DNA from: an uncultured Pseudomonadota bacterium
Lineage (GTDB): Bacteria; Pseudomonadota; Gammaproteobacteria; Steroidobacterales; Steroidobacteraceae
Assembly (NCBI GenBank): GCA_903868595.1
Contig: CAIPVV010000023.1
Span: forward strand, 1 to 44,727
Length of the DNA stretch: 44,727 nucleotides
Reading direction: 5' to 3'
The stretch's first letter is position 1. Each line of letters begins with the position of its first letter. Shown in pieces: positions 29,107-36,803 of the stretch. Made by a program: the position numbers and the translations under genes. The notes under the pieces were generated by a model that had not been told where the DNA came from, ran no database searches, and saw only the letters and a list, made by a program, of their open reading frames with translations.

Positions 29107-29445
29107 TCAGACGGTTGAGGGACGCGGCGTCACCCGCGCGTAGCGGCCCGACTGACCCAGGATCTCGTGGACCACCCGCGCGCCGACGCGGTCGCAGGCC
29201 TCCAGGGCAGCCAACTGACCCGGCTGCTCACCCCCGCTGGAAGCCAGCGCCTCCCTACCCGGCCGTGGGCCGGATGGATCGCCGGCCGTGCACAGGACCC
29301 TTACGAGCTGCGTGTCGATGCATTTGAGCTTCCCGAAGTCCTTCCGCAGCAGGGCTGCCTTTTGAAGCTCCCGGTTGGTCAATGCGAACAAGCCCGGTCC
29401 CCCGCTTGACGCAGTCCCGCGTCCACTGTGAGTACCGCGGACCAT
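29107..29445 (-). CDS. Doubtful small protein, unknown
   Basis: An open frame of up to 112 codons with good G/C third-position bias over its last 90 codons (from about LTNRELQKAALLRKDFGK to GARVVHEILGQSGRYARV). The N-terminal 20 codons look non-coding, and a TTG within the frame may be the true start. No signal peptide, membrane segment or family recognised. It could be a real small gene, the tail of a frameshifted one, or chance in GC-rich DNA. Confidence 0.3.
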   Translation of the reverse strand: MVRGTHSGRGTASSGGPGLFALTNRELQKAALLRKDFGKLKCIDTQLVRVLCTAGDPSGPRPGREALASSGGEQPGQLAALEACDRVGARVVHEILGQSGRYARVTPRPSTV

Positions 29446-29515
29446 GCCCGGAGCGCACCGAACCCCTCAGGGGCGCTGCACGACGAGCCCCTGGCGACGC
29501 CCGCCGGCGTCTGGC

Positions 29516-29535
29516 CTGAGCTATCCCCAGCTCAG
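29516..29535 (-). terminator. Weak hairpin at the end of the TonB receptor gene
   Basis: Perfect 7-bp stem CTGAGCT / AGCTCAG with a 6-base loop; the receptor's stop codon lies inside the stem. No T-run follows on the minus strand, so termination by this hairpin alone is uncertain. Confidence 0.3.
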
Positions 29536-31955
29536 AACTTAAAGGTTCCAGATACCAGTACGGTGCGCGGCAATTCGGGCAGAACAACCGACGAACCGAA
29601 GAGATCAGGGAAGTTCGAGCGGAAGTAGCGCTCGTCCGTTAGGTTCTTTACCTGCAGGTTCCCGGCCCAGTTGCCCGTCTCGTAGCGCACACCGGCGTTT
29701 ACCAGCGTGTAGGCGGGCAACTTTACGGCGTGGGAGATGCCCGAATACACCGAATCCACGTGCGAGACACCGATCGTTGAGCTCAGGCCCTTTACCCAAG
29801 GATCAAATCCGAGCATGAAATTCATGCTGTACACGTTTTCCGGGATACCGGCCTTCTTGGCATTGGGACCGACCAGCACGATAGACGGTACGACACCACC
29901 ATACATCAGCGCCGGGTTCACTCCCTTCAGGTCGCCGGCGCCCGCGAAGCTGAACTGCGTGCCGTCCCTGCCGGCCGTCAGGTTCGTGACCTGGATATTG
30001 GCGTATGCGCCGGTAATCGTGAGCAACTGGTTCACGACATAGCGCCCTTCCAGCTCGTATCCCTCGGCGCGGGTAGTGTTGTTGTTTACGGTGTCCTGCG
30101 CGTTGTAATCCGTCCGCTCCTGCGAGTAGTAGTCGGCTGCCAGGTACAGGTGGCCTCCGAGCAGCGTCGCCTTGATACCGCCCTCCTTCAGCTTGGAGCC
30201 CGCAAGTGCCGTTCCGCCCTCGATCTGGCTGGGATCGATCTGGCCGCCCTGGCCGAGGATCAGCGTCGACTGCTTCGCGTAGGTGATGTATGGACGTATG
30301 CCGTATGGCAGGGAATACGACAGGCTGCCGGTATACGAGAAGGCACCCTTCTTGTCAGCGGTCTTCAGCCCGGGAGACCTTGTCGCGTCGAGCTGCGAGT
30401 CAGACCTCATATCGACGTAGTCGTAGCGGGCGCCGGCCAGAAGATTCAACTTGCCGAAGATGGTGCTGTCCGCCAGGAAAGCAGCACCAAAGTCCGTGTA
30501 CGAGCCGATCGCGTGGTCGGTATACGGATCCTGCCCCAACGTCGCCAGCGTGCGACTGTCTATCGGCGTATTTGGGCCCGTGATGTCGCGACGGTCAAAG
30601 TATTCGTAGGTGAAATCGTCGCCGTGGTCGAAGTGAGAGTGGCGGATGGACGGACTGAACTGCACGGCCGTCTTGAAGCCGTCACCCAACTCGAACTTCT
30701 GCAGGAAAATCAACTGGTCTTCAAACACCCAGGTGTCGGCGAACTGGGAGTAGCCATAGAGGTTCTCGTTGTTGTTCTTCAGGGACTCGAAGAAGCTCTT
30801 GTTGGTGACTTTCAGGCCACTGTCGAACTCTCCGATGAAGTCCAGATACAACGTCGTGACAGTGTCTTCCAACTTATCCAGCGGAGAAACCAGAACCTGA
30901 TTTCCGCTGATATGGGTGGTACCCGGGTTGACGAGCGCCATGTTTGGGTGCGCCGCAAGTGCCGTGGCGATCGCGGCAGGTGTCTGGCTCGCCGGCCCGA
31001 AGATGAACGCAGAAATACTGCCTGCCTTGGCCTCGGCGTTGGACAGTAACCCGTCACCATTGGTATCCAGCGACTTGGGGCTCCCGGTTACGTAGGTCCC
31101 GGTGTCGATCAAGCTCTGCGAGAGTCGATTCCAGCCCGCCACCTGGTTGCCGCGGAAGTACTGGTACATGCCGCCAAATTCGGCCCGCGCGGAATCGGAG
31201 ATCTTCAGGTCAAACGACGACTGGAAAATGCTCTGAATCGTATGGCTATTCTCGTAGTAGCTTCCCGAGTTCTCGGACTCACCATATACGTAGTAGCCCA
31301 GCTCCTTGCCGAACAGCATCGAGGGGCCACCCACTTCGGCGTGGATCACCTTTTTGTCCCAACTGCCGGTGGTGATGCCGATTTCTCCGGTCGGCTCAGT
31401 GAGGTATTGACCGCTGCCGGCGCGAGCCGACTTGGGTATGAAATTCAAGTATCCGCCGATTTGGGATGGCCCGTAGATCGGAGAGGCCGGTCCACGGACG
31501 ATGTCGATGCTATCGCTGGCACCAATTGGCGTGGGGTAGTTGCCCGGGTTTGCGATTCGCTTGATGCCGCGGAAGTAGTTCTCGCCCGGCGTGCCGCGCA
31601 CGTCCAGGGAGCCGGCTATACCGAAGAACGACTGGGTAAACGAGCCGGGCGTCAGCGCAACCAGATCGCTGATGCCCGTGATGATCGTCTTGCTCAGCAG
31701 ATCGTTGCTGATGGTGGTTATCGCGCGCGGTGTCTCGGCCACCGTCTTGTCAAAGCCGAAGACCGAAGCAATAGGCTTGTTTGACATCACGGAGAGGCGG
31801 TCGCCCGTGACAGTGACTTCGTCCAGCCCGGTCGCCGGCTCCGGCAGAGTCTGGGCGACGGCGGCGCCTACGCTCAGCAGGGGGACTGCAGCCGTGGCGG
31901 CCAGCATGAAGTTGCGGCGCTTGCGGAGTAACGGGAGGCGGTGGGGAGCTTTCAT
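29532..31955 (-). CDS. TonB-dependent outer-membrane receptor with an EF-hand-like loop
   Basis: An 807-residue outer-membrane transporter. It has a signal region (MLAATAAVPLLSVGAAVAQ), then a plug domain starting LDEVTVTGDRLSV with AETPRAITTIS, DSIDIVRGPASPIYGPSQIGG and YLNFIPKSA. A 22-strand barrel follows, ending in phenylalanine (VLVSGTFKF) as the outer-membrane assembly signal needs. The short plug without an N-terminal signalling domain suggests direct uptake, probably of a siderophore-like ligand, but the ligand is unknown. Residues 297-308 (DTNGDGLLSNAE) are a textbook EF-hand calcium loop in what should be an extracellular part. ATG 31955 was chosen. The gene is visibly less GC-rich than its neighbours, which hints at acquisition. 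An IS remnant lies 146 bases upstream. Confidence 0.92.
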   Translation of the reverse strand: MKAPHRLPLLRKRRNFMLAATAAVPLLSVGAAVAQTLPEPATGLDEVTVTGDRLSVMSNKPIASVFGFDKTVAETPRAITTISNDLLSKTIITGISDLVALTPGSFTQSFFGIAGSLDVRGTPGENYFRGIKRIANPGNYPTPIGASDSIDIVRGPASPIYGPSQIGGYLNFIPKSARAGSGQYLTEPTGEIGITTGSWDKKVIHAEVGGPSMLFGKELGYYVYGESENSGSYYENSHTIQSIFQSSFDLKISDSARAEFGGMYQYFRGNQVAGWNRLSQSLIDTGTYVTGSPKSLDTNGDGLLSNAEAKAGSISAFIFGPASQTPAAIATALAAHPNMALVNPGTTHISGNQVLVSPLDKLEDTVTTLYLDFIGEFDSGLKVTNKSFFESLKNNNENLYGYSQFADTWVFEDQLIFLQKFELGDGFKTAVQFSPSIRHSHFDHGDDFTYEYFDRRDITGPNTPIDSRTLATLGQDPYTDHAIGSYTDFGAAFLADSTIFGKLNLLAGARYDYVDMRSDSQLDATRSPGLKTADKKGAFSYTGSLSYSLPYGIRPYITYAKQSTLILGQGGQIDPSQIEGGTALAGSKLKEGGIKATLLGGHLYLAADYYSQERTDYNAQDTVNNNTTRAEGYELEGRYVVNQLLTITGAYANIQVTNLTAGRDGTQFSFAGAGDLKGVNPALMYGGVVPSIVLVGPNAKKAGIPENVYSMNFMLGFDPWVKGLSSTIGVSHVDSVYSGISHAVKLPAYTLVNAGVRYETGNWAGNLQVKNLTDERYFRSNFPDLFGSSVVLPELPRTVLVSGTFKF
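31032..31067 (-). other. EF-hand-like calcium loop in the receptor gene
   Basis: Twelve codons encode D-T-N-G-D-G-L-L-S-N-A-E. Positions 1, 3, 5 and 12 (Asp, Asn, Asp, Glu) and Gly at 6 fit the EF-hand consensus. The loop lies in the barrel part of the TonB receptor, roughly residues 297-308. Confidence 0.65.
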
Positions 31956-32101
31956 CGGAATCCTTCGCAGTTGCTGAGTTGAGACCGGCGGCACGCCTGC
32001 GCAGCCCTATGCAGTGCTTTTGCAGGAAGCGTGGACAGGTCACTTTCACAACGGAAGAGACACCACAGCCAAGCCAAGCCGCTCTCATTCTGGCGTTTTT
32101 T

Positions 32102-33209
32102 GGTTCTTAGCCCATCAGCCGGCTCGGGTTGACGGGCACACGGTCGTCATTACTAGTTTGTTGTTACCCCACAGCATACTGGCAGGAGGGCGGCCGTGGC
32201 CCAACATCGGTGTATTTCCCCGGCTCGGAAGGGTGCGACGTGGAGTCGTGTACCACCGAGATCCATCCAGGCCTGTCCTGGTGCGTCGTGCGCCTGTCGA
32301 TCCAGCCGGAGCGGCAAGGCCGGTACAGTGGCTGCTTGAGGCCCTGCCGGGCCATCCATGACGTGGAGCAAGGCCGGATCCGCGACCTGCCGGTATTTAT
32401 GCACCGCACGGTTGTTATCAGTCCGCGGGTCCGGGTGGCCTGTCCGCACTGCGGTCCGCGCATGGCGCTGCTGCGCGGGCTCGGCCCGTACGTGCGGGTC
32501 ACCCGCCGGCTGGGGGAGCCGGTGGCCCGGCTGAGCAAGGTGGCCTCGGTGCCGCACGTGGCGGGGCACTACGAGCTCCACTGGAAGACGGTCAGGGAGC
32601 GGGACAAGGCCTACCTGGAGCGGGAGCTCGGGCCGGGTGGCCTGGAGGGCCTGGAGGGCCTGGAGGTCATCGGCATGGACGAGTTCGCGATCCAGAAGGG
32701 CCATCGTTGCGCCACGGTGAGCGTGGCGCTAACCCGCAAGCGAGTGCTGTGGGTCGGCCGCGGCCGGGGCCGATCGGCCGGGCCGGCGGATCGTCAGAGG
32801 GGCTCGCGGGCTGCTGCCGATGAACCGCGACTCGCTACGGCCCGGGGCCGACGTGGCGCTGCACGCGCTACTGGCCGCCAACCACCGCCTGCTCGTCGTC
32901 CACGGGCTGCGTGATGGCCTGGAAGATCTGTGGGCGCAGCGTCCGCCAGAGCTGGCCGCCCAGGCCTGGAACAGCTGGCACCGCAAGGCCTTACGCAGCG
33001 GCATCGAGTCGATGAGACGCTTTGCCCAGAACCTCAGCCCCTACCTGCCGGGCGTCCTGGCCCACCGTCGATGCCCGCTGGGTACCCACCTCATCCGGGG
33101 CATGAACAACAAGATCGAGCGCCTCAATCGCAGGGCCGACGGCTTCCGCGACGACGCCTACTTCTTCCTCAAGATCCGGGCAGCTTTCCCCGGAGGTGGG
33201 TGAAGAACC
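32102..33209 (+). mobile_element. Degenerate ISL3-family insertion sequence
   Basis: A remnant of about 1.1 kb. The left end starts GGTTCTTAGCCCATC at 32102, and the right end, read inwards from 33209, is GGTTCTTCACCCACC; 12 of 15 bases match, and GGNTCTTC is typical of ISL3 ends. Both ends are flanked by TTTTTT (32096-32101 and 33210-33215), perhaps the remains of the duplicated target (ISL3 normally duplicates 8 bp). The transposase inside is disrupted, so the element cannot move by itself. It lies between the TonB receptor's upstream region and the host-attachment-type gene. Confidence 0.85.
32129..33203 (+). pseudogene. ISL3 family transposase, internally deleted and frameshifted
   Basis: The N-terminal half, in one frame to about 32770, has the paired-cysteine zinc-finger region (YSGCLRPC, VRVACPHCG). 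It also has helix-turn-helix-like SKVASVPHVAGHYELHWKTV and the first DDE aspartate in LEVIGMDEFAIQKGHRCATV. The C-terminal half is in another frame from about 32786. It has RRIVRGARGLLPMNRDSL, a helical stretch with WNSWHRKALRSGIESMRRFA, YLPGVLAHRRCPLGTHLIRG and GFRDDAYFFLKIRAAFPGG. The segment normally between them, which carries the second catalytic aspartate (the D-x-F-H region), is gone. This explains both the frame change and the short element. Confidence 0.85.
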
Positions 33210-33496
33210 TTTTTTGGGTGCGCGTAGGCGCCGCAGATCGACCCTTTCCCCACACCATCCGCGCCTTGCCTGCACAGGCAGCACAGGAGCGCCTCACCAG
33301 GACGCCCGGTCATGGCTACCACTGACGATCCAGCGCACAACGGTCGTGGGAACAGGCCGGCGGCCATGCTGTACACCGTATGCTCGGTGGTCGAACACCC
33401 TCTGCGCCTCGTTGCCTTCGGCAAGCACTTATTGTTGCTTTTGGCTGAAGAGTTGATCCTTGCGGACCACGAGACCTGTTCTTAACGGAGCCGCAT
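33210..33496. other. Intergenic region downstream of the IS remnant
   Basis: 287 bases without a supported gene. It begins with the TTTTTT that flanks the IS and ends with the upstream region of the host-attachment-type gene, including a weak AACGGAG ribosome site just before 33497. I see no hairpin terminator or clear promoter. Confidence 0.3.
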
Positions 33497-33901
33497 ATGC
33501 AATATCCCCACGGCACAACGATCGCGGTGACTGACGGCAACAAACTGCGCGTTTTCCGCAATACCGGGAATGAGCAGCATCTGAAGTTGCTGGAACTGGC
33601 TGAGCCGGATGTCCACGCCCACAGCATGGGTGCCACCCGGGCCCATCATTCCGGCGCGGCCAATCCCTCGGAACGGCATCAGCAGGAGGACAGCTACGCG
33701 GCTGCAGCAGCGTCCTGGCTCAATTCCCAAGTCCTGGGGGGCCAGATCGAGCGGTTGTACGTTGTCGCACCGCCGCGCACCCTCGGGGAATTGCGGCGCC
33801 ACTACCACGAGAAGCTCAAGGACCGTTTGCTAGGCGAGCTGGGCAAGGAACACACCCACGATACCGCGGAATTTCTCCATGAGGCGCTTGTTCGGGCCTG
33901 A
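33497..33901 (+). CDS. Host attachment family protein
   Basis: A 134-residue protein resembling the 'host attachment protein' family (PF10116/baeRF type), first described as needed by plant-associated bacteria to attach to host cells. The fold is related to the release-factor eRF1 domain. Seen here are TIAVTDGNKLRVFRN at the start, a polar middle with HSMGATRAHHS, YAAAAASWLNSQVL and the C-terminal LYVVAPPRTLGELRRHYHEK followed by ELGKEHTHDTAEFLHEAL. No signal peptide, so it is probably cytoplasmic and the attachment role may not apply. It starts a run of three plus-strand genes. Confidence 0.82.
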   Translation: MQYPHGTTIAVTDGNKLRVFRNTGNEQHLKLLELAEPDVHAHSMGATRAHHSGAANPSERHQQEDSYAAAAASWLNSQVLGGQIERLYVVAPPRTLGELRRHYHEKLKDRLLGELGKEHTHDTAEFLHEALVRA

Positions 33902-33937
33902 TTCCAGGGGGCTCCCGATCCTGTACCATTCGGTTCC

Positions 33938-34483
33938 ATGAGCCTCTCCCTCCGCGACCAGCTGCTACAGGCAGGCTTGGTTACCGAAAAACAGGTCCAG
34001 CAGGCCGAGCGCCAGCAGAACCGCCAGCAATACCAGGCGCCGCGCAGCAAGAAGCGGCCGGCCGGGCCGAGCCCGCAGCAGTTGGCTGCCCAGAAGGCCC
34101 AGGCCGAAAAGGCGACCCGTGACGCGGAGCTGAACCGCAAGAAGCAGGAAAAAGCCGATCGCAAGGCGCGCTTTGCCCAGATCAAGCAATTGGTGGAGCA
34201 ACACCAGGTCGCCCGGGTCGAATCTGAGGATTTCTACAACTTCGTCGATGGCACCAAGATCCGCCGCGTGCCGGTCAATGCTGAGCTGCGCGCACGTCTG
34301 GTCGGCGGGGAACTGGCCATTGTGCGCAACGAAGGCCGCTACGCGTTCGTGCCGGCGCCGGTCGCAGCGGACATCCGCGCGCGGGTCGAGCGAGCCGTGA
34401 TTCACCACAACGTGCCGACGGCGATCGAGGACAAGGACGATCCGTACAAGGAGTTCGTTGTCCCGGATGACCTGATGTGGTGA
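33938..34483 (+). CDS. DUF2058 (YaiL-type) protein
   Basis: A 181-residue soluble protein of the DUF2058 family, a conserved gammaproteobacterial group of unclear role sometimes described as nucleic-acid associated. The N-terminus SLRDQLLQAGLVTEKQV is diagnostic. It is followed by a highly charged coiled-coil-like region (residues 30-85, rich in Gln, Lys, Arg) and the conserved C-terminal domain FYNFVDGTKIRRVPVNAEL with RYAFVPAPVAADIRARV and DPYKEFVVPDDLMW. It overlaps the DUF1415 gene by several bases, so the two are co-translated. Confidence 0.93.
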   Translation: MSLSLRDQLLQAGLVTEKQVQQAERQQNRQQYQAPRSKKRPAGPSPQQLAAQKAQAEKATRDAELNRKKQEKADRKARFAQIKQLVEQHQVARVESEDFYNFVDGTKIRRVPVNAELRARLVGGELAIVRNEGRYAFVPAPVAADIRARVERAVIHHNVPTAIEDKDDPYKEFVVPDDLMW

Positions 34484-35061
34484 GCGCCCTACCGGCGCTC
34501 AGGCCCTACGGCGATGCCGGGGAGGCCCAGCTCGTCCTGGAACGAACCCATCGTTGGCTGGAACGCGCTGTCGTTGGCCTAAACCTGTGCCCGTTTGCCA
34601 AGGCGGTGCATGTCAAGCAGCAGATCCGGTTTGTGGTAACCGGCGCAACAACGCGCGCGGACCTGCTTGAGGAACTGGTACAGGAGCTGACGCTGCTGGA
34701 CCAGGCGGATCCCGAGCAGCTGAGCACCACCTTGCTTATTCATCCGAAGGTCATGGGCGACTTTCTCGCCTTCAACGCATTCCTGGAGGAGGCTGACGCG
34801 GCCGTGGAAGCCCTGGAGCTTAACGGGGTGCTGCAGGTGGCGAGCTTCCATCCGGACTACCAGTTCGCGGATAGCGGACCCCACGATATCGAGAACTACA
34901 GCAACCGCGCCCCGTATCCCACGCTGCACCTGCTTCGCGAAGAGAGCATCGATCGCGCCGTGGAGGCATTTCCGGACCCGGAAGCGATATTCGGCGAGAA
35001 CATGAAGACCTTGCGGCGCCTGGGCCACTCCGGCTGGGCGGCGCTCTTCGAAGACGGTTGA
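34477..35061 (+). CDS. DUF1415 protein
   Basis: A protein of about 194 residues of the DUF1415 family, function unknown, common in Xanthomonas- and Pseudomonas-type bacteria. Conserved pieces are TRWLERAVVGLNLCPFAK (here with HRWLERAV), FVVTGATTRADLL, STTLLIHPKVMGDFLAFN, ASFHPDYQFA, ENYSNRAPYPTLHLLREESI and a C-terminal TLRRLGHSGW. The Cys in NLCPFAK and the His in SFHPDYQF are invariant in the family as I recall it. It starts at one of two adjacent GTG codons (34477 or 34480); the second overlaps the DUF2058 stop as GTGA. Confidence 0.92.
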   Translation: MVSALPALRPYGDAGEAQLVLERTHRWLERAVVGLNLCPFAKAVHVKQQIRFVVTGATTRADLLEELVQELTLLDQADPEQLSTTLLIHPKVMGDFLAFNAFLEEADAAVEALELNGVLQVASFHPDYQFADSGPHDIENYSNRAPYPTLHLLREESIDRAVEAFPDPEAIFGENMKTLRRLGHSGWAALFEDG

Positions 35062-35194
35062 GAACCCCCAGAAAGGCAAGCGCCGCGAGCTGCGGTGCTG
35101 TACCTTGGGTAGAGTTGGCGGCTCTATCCGCCCTCATCCTAGTCCAGCGCGTTCGGCGCGGCCTGCTTACATACCCCGTGCGAGTACCCCCATC

Positions 35195-35335
35195 GTGGCA
35201 GCAGCATTCATCGGATGCCTGACGCTCGCGCTGCTGTATGTCGGCGGCCGCTGGCTCGCAGAGCGAGCCAGCAATCAGGCTTTGAAACTGCAGTTATTGG
35301 CCTTGAAACGCAGAATAGCGCGTCAGGGACTCTGA
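35195..35335 (+). CDS. Small single-span membrane protein, unknown
   Basis: About 46 residues from a GTG at 35195. One hydrophobic segment (FIGCLTLALLYVGG) is followed by a positively charged helix (LAERASNQALKLQLLALKRRIA), consistent with an inner-membrane protein whose C-terminus faces the cytoplasm. The frame is open further upstream, but that part looks non-coding. It ends 11 bases before the next gene and was probably made with it. No family recognised. Confidence 0.45.
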   Translation: MAAAFIGCLTLALLYVGGRWLAERASNQALKLQLLALKRRIARQGL

Positions 35336-35346
35336 GGAGCGAGCGC

Positions 35347-35760
35347 GTGGAAAGACTTAATCTGGCCGAGGCTTACGCACGTTACGGCGCACAGCTGGAG
35401 AACAAGCTGCGCGGACTCTCCGCAGTCGCGACAGACGGCTCGGTGATTTTGACCTGCGAGTCCTCGCGCCTCGGGCGTCCCAGCCTAGGAGTGCTGCGGT
35501 TCGAAGGGCAGATAAAGGGCGAAACGCCGGCTGCGAAGACAACAACACTGCTGGCCGAGCATTTGGCTTTGGCTCGCGACGGCGAGCGCCAACTTCGCAT
35601 GGTTATCGTGACTCCCTCGACGGGACGCACCAAGCGCAGCATTCACGTGCGGCAGGATCTGATTGGCAGCATCACCAGTTTCGACGGCGACCACTATGTG
35701 GTCGATTTCACTCGCGTACCCCAGCCGGCGCGCGAGAACAAGGTCCGCCGTAAGCGCTGA
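35347..35760 (+). CDS. Hypothetical protein
   Basis: 137 residues from a GTG at 35347, with GAGGAG at 35333-35338 as ribosome site. The protein starts ERLNLAEAYARYGAQLENK and ends in VRQDLIGSITSFDGDHYVV followed by a strongly basic tail (ARENKVRRKR). It looks soluble and cytoplasmic, of alpha+beta type. The N-terminal LAEAYARYGA and C-terminal DLIG-x-I-x-x-F-D-G-D pattern remind me of widespread unannotated proteobacterial proteins, but I cannot name the family. It pairs with the small membrane protein upstream. Confidence 0.7.
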   Translation: MERLNLAEAYARYGAQLENKLRGLSAVATDGSVILTCESSRLGRPSLGVLRFEGQIKGETPAAKTTTLLAEHLALARDGERQLRMVIVTPSTGRTKRSIHVRQDLIGSITSFDGDHYVVDFTRVPQPARENKVRRKR

Positions 35761-35815
35761 CCGGCCGGTAGCAATGCCGCTAGGGATCAGGCTCACGGTT
35801 TGCTACCGTTTGGCG

Positions 35816-36796
35816 ATGCGTATCCTCCCCTGCAAGGCATTGATTGCGACGGTCCTGCTCAGCCTGCTGAGCAGCAGGCCGGCACTCGCCCAGGACCCCG
35901 GGGCGGTCGCCCAGCAGCCCACCGAGGACCCGCTCGCAGAGGTCATCATCCGCGCGCCAGAGCCTCGCTACGTCGCTCCAACGCGGCGGGATCGTATTGG
36001 ACGGGTCTGGGTGCCGGTGTCGATCAACGGGCAAGGCCCCTTGCGACTCGTCTTGGACGTTGGGGCCTCGCGTAGTGCAATCACAGCGAACGTCGCGGCA
36101 CGACTGGGCCTACGCACCGATGAATCCCCGCCCGTCATGCTGCGCGGGGTAACGGGCACCGCCCAGGTCCAGACTGTTCGTGTGGAGAAGCTGGAAGTCG
36201 GTGACTTGTATATCGCCCCGACCGTGCTGCCCATCGTCGCCGACGCCTTCGGCGGCGCCGAGGGGCTGCTGGGTAACGAGGAACTGGGCGACAAGCGCAT
36301 CTACATCGATTTCCACAAGGATTTCATCAACATTGCCCGCTCCAAGGGAGTCGCGGCAGAGGCGGGCTTCGTGACCATTCCTATCCACAAGCGTGCTGAC
36401 CGGCTACTGGTCGTGGACGCGGTGGTTGGAGGGGTAAAGGCCATCGCCATCATCGATAGTGGCGCGCAGGCCTCCGTGGCAAACCTGGCCATGCGCGAGG
36501 CAATGGAGCGCAGGCTTCGTAGCGGCCAGGCCAGTCACGACGAGATCATCGGTGCCACCGGCGAAATGCAGAACGGCGAAGGCTTCACGGTCTCCCAGAT
36601 CACGCTGGGTGAGGTGGCCATACAAAGCGCACATGTTACGTTTGGGGACATGAACATCTTCGCTCACTGGCGACTAACGACGCAGCCGGCGATCCTCGTC
36701 GGAATGGACGTGCTGGGGCTGCTCGATACGCTGGTCATCGACTACCGACGGCACGAACTGATGATCAAGCTAAATAATCGCCGCGCCTTCAGGTAA
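35816..36796 (+). CDS. Exported tandem retropepsin-like aspartic protease
   Basis: A 326-residue protein with a signal peptide (MRILPCKALIATVLLSLLSSRPALA) and two retropepsin-like domains in one chain. The first has LVLDVGASRSAITANVAARLGL (Asp81). The usual D-T/S-G active-site triplet is D-V-G here. The second has the standard AIIDSGAQASVANLAM (Asp214). Each domain has a later hydrophobic-hydrophobic-Gly flap partner (EGLLGNEEL; AILVGMDVLGLLDTLVIDY). Bacterial single-chain retropepsins are periplasmic, and their substrates are mostly unknown. ATG 35816 was chosen for the signal peptide; ATG 35774 is also possible. Confidence 0.85.
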   Translation: MRILPCKALIATVLLSLLSSRPALAQDPGAVAQQPTEDPLAEVIIRAPEPRYVAPTRRDRIGRVWVPVSINGQGPLRLVLDVGASRSAITANVAARLGLRTDESPPVMLRGVTGTAQVQTVRVEKLEVGDLYIAPTVLPIVADAFGGAEGLLGNEELGDKRIYIDFHKDFINIARSKGVAAEAGFVTIPIHKRADRLLVVDAVVGGVKAIAIIDSGAQASVANLAMREAMERRLRSGQASHDEIIGATGEMQNGEGFTVSQITLGEVAIQSAHVTFGDMNIFAHWRLTTQPAILVGMDVLGLLDTLVIDYRRHELMIKLNNRRAFR

Positions 36797-36803
36797 TCCA
36801 AGC

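Noticed and set aside
29255..29587. 110-codon minus frame beginning MFCPNCRAPYW, like a zinc ribbon
   Set aside because: The CxxC lies in the antisense of the receptor's last codons in another frame, and the remainder is arginine-rich noise.
30150..31049. 299-codon plus-strand open frame opposite the TonB receptor
   Set aside because: Shadow of the receptor; the receptor frame has a signal peptide, plug and barrel motifs.
31956..32101. Fur box upstream of the TonB receptor
   Set aside because: AGAATGAGAGCGG on the minus strand weakly resembles half of a Fur site, but there is no second half; not enough to call.
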